DNA of 64,000 bases, taken from NCBI RefSeq assembly GCF_015265475.1, contig NZ_CP054493.1:992001-1056000 (forward strand). The letters run 5' to 3'. Made by a program: the position numbers and the translations under genes. The notes under the pieces were generated by a model. That model saw nothing but the letters and a program-made list of their open reading frames with translations. It was not told where the DNA came from and made no database searches. The stretch comes from Candidatus Sulfurimonas marisnigri. Its GTDB lineage: Bacteria > Campylobacterota > Campylobacteria > Campylobacterales > Sulfurimonadaceae. Positions 51,859-59,858 of the stretch are shown in pieces (position 1 is the first letter of the stretch; each line of letters begins with the position of its first letter).

Positions 51859-52279
51859 GATATATAAAGTGAGTATTTTTGATAAATAAGGAGTTACAAC
51901 TTATTTTGTTTATTAAGCATATTCTTGTTTGTATGAGAATTTTCTACTGCTATCGCAAATCTCAACGATATCAGCTGTATAAACTCCAACATGTTCCATT
52001 TCAAACACAAAGCCAAAATTATACACTTTATATTTGGATAAATATTATTTTTTTGTTTAAGCTAAATTTTAGCAAAAAAGTTTAATTTTGGGAGTATAAT
52101 TTCGATGCGAATAGGAAGTACAATCTACTTTGTATATCAATGCAGCTTGGCAGTTTACATTGATATACTCCTAATAAAAAAACGTGAATGTAGTTTTGTT
52201 TAGGATTAAGGTACAGTTTAATAAAACCGTATTGAAATCCTAACAAAATAATCTTATTAAAATATTAAGGATATGTAAT
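51859..52279. other. Gene-poor spacer with dyad structures and a possible coding remnant
   Basis: No intact gene is visible. On the minus strand from about 52035 to 51913 a frame without start reads FGFVFEMEHVGVYTADIVE, which looks protein-like but was not recognised. Between 52091 and 52243 several dyads occur: TATATCAATG/CATTGATATA (52133-52142, 52158-52167), GGAGTATA/TATACTCC (52091-52098, 52164-52171) and TTAGGATT/AATCCTAA (52200-52207, 52236-52243). They might belong to a structured RNA or a regulator site. The last 30 bases hold the ribosome site of the next gene. Confidence 0.35.
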
Positions 52280-52495
52280 ATGAAGATTTCAATACTTGTA
52301 AAAGCTGCTCTATTAGCAACTCTATTTTTAGTACCTTTAAATGCAAAAGATACTAGTGATGAACAAAACTGTGATACAGTTTACGAACTGTGTACAGAAA
52401 AATGTGGAGATAAAGAATCTTGCATTGATAAATGTGAAAAAAAATACGATAAGTGTACTGAATCACAAGAAAATTCTAAAAAAGACTCCGAATAA
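52280..52495 (+). CDS. Exported Cys-rich small protein with symmetric six-Cys pattern
   Basis: The 71-residue product has a signal peptide (to LNA, 20-22) and six Cys at 31, 38, 42, 48, 52 and 59, giving C-6-C-3-C-5-C-3-C-6-C, a mirror-symmetric spacing. This suggests a disulfide-clamped helical hairpin in the periplasm. No family was recognised. A good ribosome site (AAGGATATG) precedes the ATG, and a hairpin follows the gene. Confidence 0.65.
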   Translation: MKISILVKAALLATLFLVPLNAKDTSDEQNCDTVYELCTEKCGDKESCIDKCEKKYDKCTESQENSKKDSE

Positions 52496-52533
52496 CCAAA
52501 CCGCTATTAGGTCCTTACTACCTTTCTATTTGC

Positions 52534-52567
52534 AATAAGGTTCACTGCTAATTTCAGTGAACTTATT
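52534..52567 (+). terminator. Hairpin after the Cys-rich gene
   Basis: AATAAGGTTCACTG (52534-52547) and CAGTGAACTTATT (52555-52567) form a 13-bp stem with one bulged G and a 7-base loop. No long T-run follows, so termination efficiency is uncertain. Confidence 0.5.
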
Positions 52568-52569
52568 AT

Positions 52570-52792
52570 CTGCACCATATTGTGAACTTTCTGATAGTGC
52601 TTATATATATATATATATATATATATATCTGCTTTCTCTTCTCTGTCTACCTTTATAGATACAAAATGTTCATTTAAAATGTCTGCACACTCCTGGTTTT
52701 CAAATACTGTCTCTTCTATCACATCACACCAAGAAAACAAATCAACTGGATTCTCCTTATGTTATTGTAAATATGGTGATTTATTTTTTAGC
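52570..52792 (-). pseudogene. Broken copy of the N-terminus of yyaL
   Basis: Read on the minus strand the sequence gives SPYLQ-stop-HKENPVD, then, after a deletion of about 30 codons, [33 protein letters not shown] and, beyond the TA run, KHYQKVH. These match residues 10-95 of the intact yyaL at 35729-37663. A stop replaces a Gln codon, the redox CHWCH is altered, and a (TA)n tract interrupts DID-KHYQ. It is a decayed duplicate. Confidence 0.85.
52602..52628. repeat. (TA)13 dinucleotide repeat inside the yyaL pseudogene
   Basis: About 27 bases of uninterrupted alternating T and A lie where the intact gene has GATATAGATAAA-type codons for Asp-Ile-Asp-Lys. It encodes IYIYIYIY in the degraded frame. 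The tract probably expanded after the copy lost function. Confidence 0.85.
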
Positions 52793-52891
52793 TAATTTAA
52801 TTATTTTCTATTAGTTGTATAGGTAGTGTTTTAGTTTTAATATAAAAATCAAGAGAAACGAGATGATTATTTGAGTTGTCGCTGTATATAT

Positions 52892-52899
52892 CCCCCCCC
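52892..52899. repeat. Eight-base C tract (G8 on the minus strand)
   Basis: In an A+T-rich spacer, eight consecutive C occur. On the minus strand they fall at codons 2-5 of a 36-codon frame (ATG at 52904, AAGGGGGGGGAT) that ends before the yyaL remnant. Tracts of this kind are used for phase variation in related Campylobacterota; the short frame has no recognised product. Confidence 0.6.
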
Positions 52900-53052
52900 T
52901 TCATTATGAGTATAAATAATCTATATCATAATTAGATACTTATAGATTAAGTCTAAGGAAAAAACAATATAAATATTATTTATTTAAATATAATATTAAG
53001 TGAGCAAAAATAATCGCTATGCTATACTCAGCTTTAATACAAAGGAAAGACT

Positions 53053-53424
53053 ATGGCATATATAGATTTAACAACAAAAAACTTTGACGAAACACTTGAT
53101 AATAACGAAATAGTCATTATAGATTTTTGGGCAGAGTGGTGTGGTCCCTGTAAACAATTTGCTCCAATTTTTGAAAAAGTAGCAGAAGATAACCCTGATA
53201 TTACCTTTGCTAAGGTCAATACCGAGGAACAACAAGCTCTGTCAGGGCAGTATGGTGTTCGTTCGATTCCAACGCTTATGGTAGTGCGAGATGGTGTCAT
53301 CCTACTTAATCAAGCAGGTATGCTACCTGAAGAAGCCTTTGGTAAGCTCATCAATCACGTTAAAGGGCTTGATATGGATCATGTACGTGAAGAGATGACT
53401 AAGGATGAAGAGGATGACGAGTAA
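53053..53424 (+). CDS. Thioredoxin
   Basis: The 123-residue protein has the active site WCGPC (29-33) within IDFWAEWCGPCKQFAPIF, the buried Asp25 region, the cis-Pro RSIPT (Pro73) and an unusual acidic C-terminal extension (MTKDEEDDE). It lacks a signal peptide, so it acts in the cytoplasm. No thioredoxin reductase is adjacent. A ribosome site AAAGGAAAG precedes the ATG. The C-terminal tail makes it longer than the usual ~105 residues. Confidence 0.93.
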   Translation: MAYIDLTTKNFDETLDNNEIVIIDFWAEWCGPCKQFAPIFEKVAEDNPDITFAKVNTEEQQALSGQYGVRSIPTLMVVRDGVILLNQAGMLPEEAFGKLINHVKGLDMDHVREEMTKDEEDDE

Positions 53425-53489
53425 TATAATTACTATTTACGCCAATTCAAATACTAAGTGCAACACCTGTTGATAAAATACTTAAGAGT

Positions 53490-53804
53490 TTATTCCTCAT
53501 CATCATCAAATTCATCCAAATCAAACTCTATTTTTACAGGTTCTTCTATTACTTCTTTTATATCACTAATATCTTCAGCAGAGATGTTTAGGGCCATTGA
53601 GATAAATAAGGCTAAATCATTATCATCTATAATTTCTTGGCATACTTTAGATGTATTGTAAATAGTAAGTATTCCGTCTTTTACGAGTACATCTCTAGTG
53701 CCAATACCTAGTTCTGCCGCTATATTATGTAAGTCTGGACGATTAAGATGTAGCCCGTCAACTTTCATTGAGAAGCCTGTTCTTATCTTTTTTCCTGGAT
53801 GCAT
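53490..53804 (-). CDS. Acidic protein of unknown function (104 aa)
   Basis: The product has an N-terminal basic region (HPGKKIRTGFSMKVDG), a middle with LHNIAAELGIGTRDVLVKDG, and a very acidic C-terminus ending DLDEFDDDEE. No known family was recognised. A ribosome site AGGAAG precedes the ATG on the minus strand. It converges with the thioredoxin gene and lies just outside the IS3 element. Confidence 0.5.
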   Translation of the reverse strand: MHPGKKIRTGFSMKVDGLHLNRPDLHNIAAELGIGTRDVLVKDGILTIYNTSKVCQEIIDDNDLALFISMALNISAEDISDIKEVIEEPVKIEFDLDEFDDDEE

Positions 53805-53890
53805 TTTTCTTCCTATTTTTAAAATATTTTTATTAATTAATTTTTGAAACTATAGCTAAATAGTTCAAACCTTGGAATGTCCCCTATAAA

Positions 53891-54730
53891 CTAGACAATT
53901 ACTAACCCAGTAAAAACATATATATTTGAAGACTCCATATTGTATCTTTTTTCAAACTCATTTGGTGAAATATAATCTAAATAACTATGTCTTCTTTTTG
54001 AGTTGTAGAACATTTCTATATATTCAAATATTTTAGAGGCTGCAATTTTTCTCGTTAAAAATATCTGTTTTCTGACAAGCTCTTTTTTTATAGTTTTGAA
54101 GAAGCTCTCTGCAACAGCATTATCATAACAGTTGCCTCGTCTGCTCATGCTAAGAGTGATATTATTCTTTTTTGCAAATGTTTTATACTCATAGGAGCTG
54201 TATTGACTTCCTTGATCTGAGTGAAGAATTACATTGTCGTCCTTGTTAAGTCTTGCAACTGCCATTTTGAGAGCATTTATAATTAAAGGTGTTGTCTGTC
54301 TATGTCCTGTTGCCCAGCCAATAATTTTTCTACTATATAAATCTATAACAGTCGCTAAGAATATCCATCCCTCTTTAGTTCTAATATAAGTTATATCACT
54401 AACCCATGTGTCATTTGGCTTTCCTGCTATAAAACATTGATGCAGATGATTTGGATGTGCTTTATGAACTGGACCAGCTTTAGAGTAAGGCTTGCGTTTA
54501 TAAGTGCCAACACCATAGAGTTTGGCTTCGCTCATAAGTCTAGCTACTCTTTTTTTATTGACATGTATGCCGAGTTCCTTTAAATCCTTATGAATATTTC
54601 TATGACTATATACACCCTTTGAGTCTCGATAAGCCTCTTTTATTTGAATGAGCAATTCTTGATTTTCAAGTTCTCTATTGGATATAGGTTGATTAAGCCA
54701 CTGATAGTATCCGCTACGGTGCACTTGCAT
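53891..54730 (-). CDS. IS3-family transposase OrfB (DDE integrase)
   Basis: The frame from the ATG gives 279 residues; upstream it stays open through KYSFIKEHSQFYTVHRLC to the A6G slippery site at 54824-54830, so the natural product is an OrfAB fusion made by -1 frameshifting. The rve integrase core has WVSDITYIRTKEGWIFL (first Asp), VILHSDQGSQYSS (second Asp) and DNAVAESFFKTIKKEL (Glu). The C-terminal block YISPNEFEKRYN closes it. The stop lies in the left inverted repeat. Confidence 0.93.
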   Translation of the reverse strand: MQVHRSGYYQWLNQPISNRELENQELLIQIKEAYRDSKGVYSHRNIHKDLKELGIHVNKKRVARLMSEAKLYGVGTYKRKPYSKAGPVHKAHPNHLHQCFIAGKPNDTWVSDITYIRTKEGWIFLATVIDLYSRKIIGWATGHRQTTPLIINALKMAVARLNKDDNVILHSDQGSQYSSYEYKTFAKKNNITLSMSRRGNCYDNAVAESFFKTIKKELVRKQIFLTRKIAASKIFEYIEMFYNSKRRHSYLDYISPNEFEKRYNMESSNIYVFTGLVIV

Positions 54731-54789
54731 AACTTTACACAGTCTATGAACTGTGTAAAATTGACTATGCTCTTTGATAAAAGAGTATT

Positions 54790-55074
54790 TTAACTTGTGT
54801 GGCTTGCAAAGTACACCGCGGCCTTTTTTAAGATGTCACGCTCCTCTGTAACTATTTTTAGTTCTTTTTGGAGTTTCTTTATCTCTGCTTGAGATTCATC
54901 TTGTAGTTTATGCTTTTTAATAGCTTCTGGGGATTCTAATCTCTTAATCCATCCACTTAAAGAAGTTGGATGAATTCCAAGTCTCTGCGCCGTATCTGTA
55001 ATACTGTAACCATTGTCGGTAACTTGTTTTACTGCCTCTATTCTAAACTCTTCGCTATAAATTATTCTTGCCAT
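54790..55074 (-). CDS. IS3-family transposase OrfA (helix-turn-helix)
   Basis: The 94-residue protein has the HTH segment YSITDTAQRLGIHPTSLSGWIKRL (about residues 19-42) and a leucine-rich coiled-coil (EIKKLQKELKIVTEERDILKKA). It ends at AVYFASHTS. The AAAAAAG heptamer at 54824-54830 just before the stop is the probable programmed -1 frameshift site that makes OrfAB. Confidence 0.92.
   Translation of the reverse strand: MARIIYSEEFRIEAVKQVTDNGYSITDTAQRLGIHPTSLSGWIKRLESPEAIKKHKLQDESQAEIKKLQKELKIVTEERDILKKAAVYFASHTS
54824..54830 (-). promoter_or_regulatory. Programmed -1 frameshift slippery heptamer A6G
   Basis: AAAAAAG on the minus strand lies within codons LKK of orfA, 34 bases before its stop. 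In the -1 frame the sequence continues open into orfB. This is the classic IS3 arrangement for making the active transposase. Confidence 0.75.
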
Positions 55075-55190
55075 TTTTAACCCTATTAAATCTCATAATG
55101 TATTAACATTATTTTATCTAAATTACTGAATTAAATAATGTCTAGTTTATAGAGGACATTCCAAAACTTTAATTCATACAACTAGATACT

Positions 55191-55793
55191 TTATTGATCA
55201 GTGATGTCTAAGTCTTTTGCTTTTATGACACTATTTTGTTTTGATTCCATCTTTGTACCTAACCAAAATCCAGCGGCGGCAAGGGCGATTAGTCCTAGTA
55301 AAACCACCCAAGCTTGTACGTGCATTAATTGAGACAGGGTTTGGCTCTCTGGACCTTTAGCAGCTACATACAGAGGTAGAATCGTGTCAAATAAAATGGC
55401 AAATAAAAATACACCGATGAGCATACCCAGCATAAAAATGAGAGCATCAATACGCCCCGTGAATAAACCGACTACAGAAGTGCCGGGGCAATATCCACCA
55501 ATGGCAAGTCCGGCACCCAAAAGCGCACCCCCAACAGCCATTGCCCAAAAGAACGTTGTCTGTACGTTTAAAGCATCTAATCGTACCCATCCAAAGAGAT
55601 CAAAAAACCATAGTCCTACTGCTGCTACCACGATGGCTACGAACATCACTTTAAAAATGCTCCAGTCTTTAAACGTAAACTGGGCATTTAGTTTACGGGG
55701 ACTTCCAAGCCCAGATACTTCGAGAAAATAGCCAAAGAAAAAACCGCCAATGATAATCATAATACCGCTGGTGTATTCAAAAGGAAAATTCAT
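55191..55793 (-). CDS. YeeE/YedE family (sulfur-compound) transporter, second subunit
   Basis: The start at 55793 has GAAGGA seven bases upstream and overlaps the stop of the previous gene by four bases (ATGA); the frame runs upstream but that part overlaps the first gene in another frame. The 200-residue product has about five helices and the motif IGGYCPGTSVVGLFTGR with a conserved Cys. YeeE/YedE proteins move thiosulfate or similar species. The IS3 element ends 28 bases downstream. Confidence 0.87.
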   Translation of the reverse strand: MNFPFEYTSGIMIIIGGFFFGYFLEVSGLGSPRKLNAQFTFKDWSIFKVMFVAIVVAAVGLWFFDLFGWVRLDALNVQTTFFWAMAVGGALLGAGLAIGGYCPGTSVVGLFTGRIDALIFMLGMLIGVFLFAILFDTILPLYVAAKGPESQTLSQLMHVQAWVVLLGLIALAAAGFWLGTKMESKQNSVIKAKDLDITDQ

Positions 55794-56308
55794 TGCCATA
55801 TCCTTCGTGTAATGAGAGAGACTAATATCCCTGCAACAAAAAATGCAATAAGAAATACAAATGCAGCTACCGCCAGTGTTGCGCCGCCTGAGAGGCCCAG
55901 CCCACTTGTGCATCCATGTGCAAGCTTTGCTCCAAAGCCAGTGAGTATCCCGCCACCTAAAGCCAGTGCAACTCGAGAGTATACGCCGATGTTTTGACCA
56001 CGTTCAATATTGAAGCGAAACCGTCCACTCATAAAACTCCCTACAAGCGCACCCAAGGCTACCCCTGCAATTTCCCAGCTTATCCAACTATTCAGTGGGT
56101 TTCCGTTAGCAGCAAATGTAAAGAAAAAATTGTTATTTTCTGTCCACACAGGCACAACCGTATCACTCAGCCATGCGCTCAGACGAACAAAAAAGCCACT
56201 GGCTCCAATCCCATGCCCCGTAATAAGAAACATGAACATAAGTGCTAAACCGAGCCCAATACCGGCAGTTAGAGGGGACAAGAACGCTCTTGGTTGTTTA
56301 TTTTTCAT
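55790..56308 (-). CDS. YeeE/YedE family (sulfur-compound) transporter, first subunit
   Basis: The 172-residue membrane protein has the motif KLAHGCTSGLGLSGGATLAV with the conserved Cys that, in the TsuA family, hands thiosulfate across the membrane. Together with its coupled neighbour it forms the two half-size units commonly annotated as YeeE/YedE. A sulfur-oxidising lifestyle would suit thiosulfate or sulfur uptake. GGAG lies 9 bases upstream of the ATG. Confidence 0.87.
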   Translation of the reverse strand: MKNKQPRAFLSPLTAGIGLGLALMFMFLITGHGIGASGFFVRLSAWLSDTVVPVWTENNNFFFTFAANGNPLNSWISWEIAGVALGALVGSFMSGRFRFNIERGQNIGVYSRVALALGGGILTGFGAKLAHGCTSGLGLSGGATLAVAAFVFLIAFFVAGILVSLITRRIWQ

Positions 56309-56581
56309 TATCGTACTCCTTTTAATGAATGTAAATCATCATATTAATTTTAATATACTTGAAATAGGGTGGGTTCTTTTGCAGTTGAACTATAGGAGAA
56401 TAACTAAAACTAGTTATAAAATCACTACAACATTTAATAGTTACTGAAGATGAAGAGCTGCATTAAACTTTAAATTTACGTATGACAAATGCCTAAAAAC
56501 AGCATTTGTATTATACAATTCTGAGAACTACTAGATACTTATACAAAATTATGAACGCTCTCATATAACTAACTAATATTT

Positions 56582-56674
56582 TTATATAAAAGGTCTTAAA
56601 AATACCTCCGCTGCCACCGCGACAGCACCCATTACAGAAAATCCTCCGAAGAGACTTGCAAAAAGCTTTTTCAT
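56582..56674 (-). CDS. Very small hydrophobic peptide (30 aa), possible small membrane protein
   Basis: A minus-strand frame of 30 codons reads KKLFASLFGGFSVMGAVAVA then a short polar end. It has a basic N-terminus followed by one hydrophobic helix, like small membrane proteins or a signal peptide. A GGG/GGA-rich site sits close to the ATG. There is no other support; it could be chance. Confidence 0.35.
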   Translation of the reverse strand: MKKLFASLFGGFSVMGAVAVAAEVFLRPFI

Positions 56675-56774
56675 TTCCAACCCTTTTAAATATTTACCGA
56701 AATTATAGATTTAATTAATGGAGGAATTATGAAGTTTTAATTACAAAAGCTAATACTTATCTCTTTAGTCATTA

Positions 56775-58172
56775 TTATATATTCAAAGGCACACCAAATT
56801 CCATTATGTGTGCCTCATGCCCTAACTCATTTTTTATTACATTTGCAAATATCTCCATCTTCTCAACTTCCCCATGGATTAAACAGAGTTTTTTCATATT
56901 TTTAACTGGACGCATCCAGTCTATTAATTCACGTTGGTCTGCATGAGCAGAAAAACCATTAATCGTATAAACCTTCGCTTTTGTGACAATATCTTCTCCG
57001 TAGATATTAACTGAATCTGCACCATCAACTATACTGCGTCCCAACGTTCCTTCAACTTGATAACCAACAAAAATAAGAGAATTTTTAGGATTCCAAAGTC
57101 TATGTTTTAAATGATGCATAATACGACCACCATTACACATGCCACTACCTGCAATAATAATAGCTTTTTTATTAACTTTGTTGATAGCAATAGACTGGTC
57201 CCTTGAAGTGATTGGCTCAAGCCATGCAAATGAAAAAGGGTCCTTCCCGCTTCCTGGTCTGTATTGAATCTCATCACTTAAATGAGTTGTATATTGATTA
57301 TAAAGCTTTGTTGCTTTAATAGCCAGTGGACTATCAAGGAATACCCTACATTTTGGCAACTCTCCATTGTCATGCATCTCATGGAGTAACCAAAGTATCT
57401 CTTGAGTTCTCTCCAGCGCAAAAGATGGAATAAGTACATTACCATTATTTTTCAGAGTTGATACAACCGCTTTTTTAAACTCTTCTACACTATCATCTAG
57501 CAGTTTATGTGTACGATCACCATAAGTTGATTCTATAAATAGTGTATCTGCTTCATCTAGCTTGTCATGGTTATCAATGACCAATCTCTCTGGAGAGCCA
57601 ATATCACCTGAAAAAACTATACGCTTATGATTGTTTTGCTCCTGATAATCAATCATAACAAAAGCACTTCCCATAATATGACCAGCATTACCGAATGAAA
57701 CTCTTACATGTTGCTTTAGTTTATGTTCTTCAAAATATTCCAGCGTGCGCCATTGTTTAGTATAAACTTGCTTGACATCATCCTTAGTATACAATGGTTC
57801 TTTAACACTCTCTTCATCACCATGTCTACGAGCTTTTCTTCTTATAGTTTTATACTCTTCTAGCAATATACTAGCACTATCAAGAAGCATAATTTTAGAA
57901 ATATCACGAGTAGCTTTTGTAGATATAATCTCTCCATTAAATCCATCTTTAACTAGCTTTGCTACTCTCCCAACATGGTCAAGATGAGCATGAGTCAAAA
58001 TAAGATAGTGTATTTTTTCAGGCTCAAACCCAAATGGCTCATAATTTCTTTCACTTCCGCCATCACCTTGAAACATACCACAATCAATTAAAATTTTTAT
58101 TGAGCCGATTTTGAGAAGATGACAAGAACCAGTTACAGTTTTTGCAGCTCCATATGAAGTGACAGTTACCAT
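56775..58172 (-). CDS. MBL-fold metallohydrolase, beta-CASP RNase-like
   Basis: The 465-residue protein has the metallo-beta-lactamase metal motif LTHAHLDHVGR (His61, His63, Asp65, His66), downstream FGNAGHIMGSAFVM, VFSGDIGSPER and ESTYGDRTHK, then a beta-CASP region with IPSFALERTQEILWLLHE and GSGMCNGGRIMHHLKHRL, and the C-terminal INGFSAHADQRELIDW. A KH domain is absent. Such proteins are predicted exonucleases/endonucleases on RNA (YSH1/CPSF-like). Start at the ATG preceded by AGGAG-like sequence (CAGGAGTAC). Confidence 0.92.
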   Translation of the reverse strand: MVTVTSYGAAKTVTGSCHLLKIGSIKILIDCGMFQGDGGSERNYEPFGFEPEKIHYLILTHAHLDHVGRVAKLVKDGFNGEIISTKATRDISKIMLLDSASILLEEYKTIRRKARRHGDEESVKEPLYTKDDVKQVYTKQWRTLEYFEEHKLKQHVRVSFGNAGHIMGSAFVMIDYQEQNNHKRIVFSGDIGSPERLVIDNHDKLDEADTLFIESTYGDRTHKLLDDSVEEFKKAVVSTLKNNGNVLIPSFALERTQEILWLLHEMHDNGELPKCRVFLDSPLAIKATKLYNQYTTHLSDEIQYRPGSGKDPFSFAWLEPITSRDQSIAINKVNKKAIIIAGSGMCNGGRIMHHLKHRLWNPKNSLIFVGYQVEGTLGRSIVDGADSVNIYGEDIVTKAKVYTINGFSAHADQRELIDWMRPVKNMKKLCLIHGEVEKMEIFANVIKNELGHEAHIMEFGVPLNI

Positions 58173-58314
58173 AAAGTACTCCTGAACTAGAATGTAGACT
58201 TTCTAATAATCTATTATATTCAAAATTAATAAAGTTTGCATTAAGCTTTAAGCATAAGTCGTATAGAATGTGTGGACGAATATATTATTTACAAATCTAA
58301 ATAAAGGGGATGTT

Positions 58315-58416
58315 ATGGCAAAAGGTCAAGATGCAAAAAAATCAGTTAAGAAAACAGCAACAAAAAGTTTGAAAGAAAAAAGAAATGATAAAAAAACTAA
58401 AAAAGCTCAAGACTAA
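58315..58416 (+). CDS. Small lysine-rich protein (33 aa)
   Basis: The frame encodes 33 residues, about 40% Lys/Arg, starting MAKGQDAKKSVKKTATKS and ending KKTKKAQD. AAAGGGGA lies 7 bases upstream of the ATG. Similar short basic proteins occur as nucleic-acid-binding or ribosome-associated peptides in many bacteria. It is isolated between mbl and the pentapeptide gene. Function inferred only from composition. Confidence 0.55.
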   Translation: MAKGQDAKKSVKKTATKSLKEKRNDKKTKKAQD

Positions 58417-58514
58417 AATTCTAAAATAAGCTTTTTAAACTCTTTCATATGTGACTATTCCCTTAAATATTTTGGGATACCTATAACATCAATGAGTATT
58501 TAAAAGGGATAGAA

Positions 58515-58829
58515 ATGGCGGTAGTAAGTATTGTAAATAATTTAGACTGTTTTGCAGAGGAATTTAAAGGTATTACTCTTCATGACTCAAAGATTGAAAA
58601 AGCGGAATTTGAATCGTGTCCATTTATATCTTGCGACTTTAGTGAAACTTTCTTTTTCTCTTGCAGGTTTGTTGAATGCCGATTTGAAAACTGTAATCTA
58701 ATTATGCAGTCTGTTTTAAGGTTCAACCAGTTAGTTTATATACGTGGGGGAGTACTTCTTGGTAATGCATTGGTACTTGTGGCAGTTATGGAAGTGGAAA
58801 AAGTTGTAAGACAAAAAAGTTTCACATAA
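58515..58829 (+). CDS. Pentapeptide-repeat-like protein, probably truncated
   Basis: Residues 28-62 follow the pentapeptide pattern A(D/N)LXX (KAEFESCPFISCDFSETFFF ... CRFVECRFENCNL), as in quinolone-resistance-type beta-helix proteins. After residue 62 the pattern stops and the rest (LRFNQLVYIRGGVLLGNALV) does not continue the helix. The repeat array is much shorter than usual, so this may be a frameshifted or truncated family member. GGGA upstream supports the start. Confidence 0.5.
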   Translation: MAVVSIVNNLDCFAEEFKGITLHDSKIEKAEFESCPFISCDFSETFFFSCRFVECRFENCNLIMQSVLRFNQLVYIRGGVLLGNALVLVAVMEVEKVVRQKSFT

Positions 58830-59000
58830 AATCGAGTCTCTAAGTTTGTGAACTTGAACCCTTTATTGTTATTGTCTATTATTGTAGCAAATTAAGAACA
58901 TAAATAAATAAAAGTTTATAATGTCAAAGATAATTTTTGAAGTTAAAATGAAAGATATAGTTGATAATATGTTAATATTAAAACAAAGGATTATACATAG

Positions 59001-59858
59001 ATGGCATCTGGAATTTTTGCACTCTTAGATGATATAGCTATACTTGCAGATGATGTTGCGGTTGCCAGCAAGATTGCCACTCAAAAAACTGCGGCAATAC
59101 TCGGAGACGATTTAGCAGTAAATGCACAAAAAGCTACTGGGTTTGATCAATCACGTGAGTTGGCAGTAATTTGGGCTATTACAAAAGGTTCTTTAAAAAA
59201 CAAGGTTATTATATTGCCAATAGCATTTCTTTTAAGCAGTTTTGCTCCTAGTGTAATTATATATATACTTATACTTGGAGGGCTCTATCTTCTATATGAG
59301 GGTACTGAAAAAATTGAAGAGTATCTGTTTCATAGAAATAATAAAGAAGTAGATAAAAAGATACTCCATTCAACAAAAGAAAACATCTTAGAGATAGAAG
59401 AAAAAAAGATAAAATCAGCAATACTTACAGACTTTGTGCTATCTATTGAGATAGTAGTTATCGCTCTTACAACTGTACTTAACAAACCATTTGAAGTTCA
59501 GGTAATTTCAACGGTATTTGTTGCACTTGTAGCAACTTTTGGCGTATATGGCATTGTTGCATTGATAGTAAGAATGGACAACGTAGGCTTTTGGCTGATA
59601 GATAAAAAACATATAAAAAGCGGCAGTTTTTTGATAGGTACCATGCCAAAACTGATTAAACTCTTAGCTCTAGTTGGTACATTTGCTATGATTTTAGTTG
59701 GAGGAGGAATACTAGCTCATAATATAGAATTTTTTCATCACTATTTTATAAGTGCTATTCCGGCTATTATAAATGAGTTAATCGTAGGTTTGATTATAGG
59801 AGTGGTTACTCTCGTGTTTGTAAAAATATTTAAAACCTTTAAAAAGGAAAAGTCATGA
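59001..59858 (+). CDS. DUF808 family membrane protein
   Basis: The 285-residue protein begins ASGIFALLDDIAILADDVAV and has VNAQKATGFDQSRELAVIWAITKGSLKNK, the signature of DUF808 (YedI). About six to eight hydrophobic helices follow. The family's role is not known, but it is widespread in Proteobacteria. It overlaps the next small gene by four bases. AAAGGA lies upstream of the ATG. Confidence 0.9.
   Translation: MASGIFALLDDIAILADDVAVASKIATQKTAAILGDDLAVNAQKATGFDQSRELAVIWAITKGSLKNKVIILPIAFLLSSFAPSVIIYILILGGLYLLYEGTEKIEEYLFHRNNKEVDKKILHSTKENILEIEEKKIKSAILTDFVLSIEIVVIALTTVLNKPFEVQVISTVFVALVATFGVYGIVALIVRMDNVGFWLIDKKHIKSGSFLIGTMPKLIKLLALVGTFAMILVGGGILAHNIEFFHHYFISAIPAIINELIVGLIIGVVTLVFVKIFKTFKKEKS

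Larger units (their letters stand above)
53873..55163 (-). mobile_element. Complete IS3-family insertion sequence with inverted repeats
   Basis: The element of 1,291 bp is bounded by 25-bp inverted repeats (53873-53897 and 55139-55163, 24 of 25 matching; TGGAATGTCC...TAAACTAGACA). It holds orfA and orfB on the minus strand. A 3-base target duplication could not be fixed with certainty because the two flanks differ depending on where the end is drawn. Orf integrity suggests it may still be active. Confidence 0.9.

Noticed and set aside
52602-52628. TA repeat considered as a functional AT-rich element or CRISPR-like repeat
   Set aside because: It is a simple dinucleotide run inside a pseudogene with no spacers or repeat units. 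No CRISPR array was seen anywhere in the window.
55794-55913. N-terminal extension of the second YeeE/YedE subunit to the ATG at 55913
   Set aside because: The extra 40 residues overlap the first subunit in another frame and are not membrane-protein-like; the ATGA-coupled start at 55793 has a well-placed ribosome site.
58755-58800. Phosphate-loop-like GTCGSYGSGKS in an alternative frame of the pentapeptide gene tail
   Set aside because: Very short frame without surrounding ATPase features; most likely coincidence.
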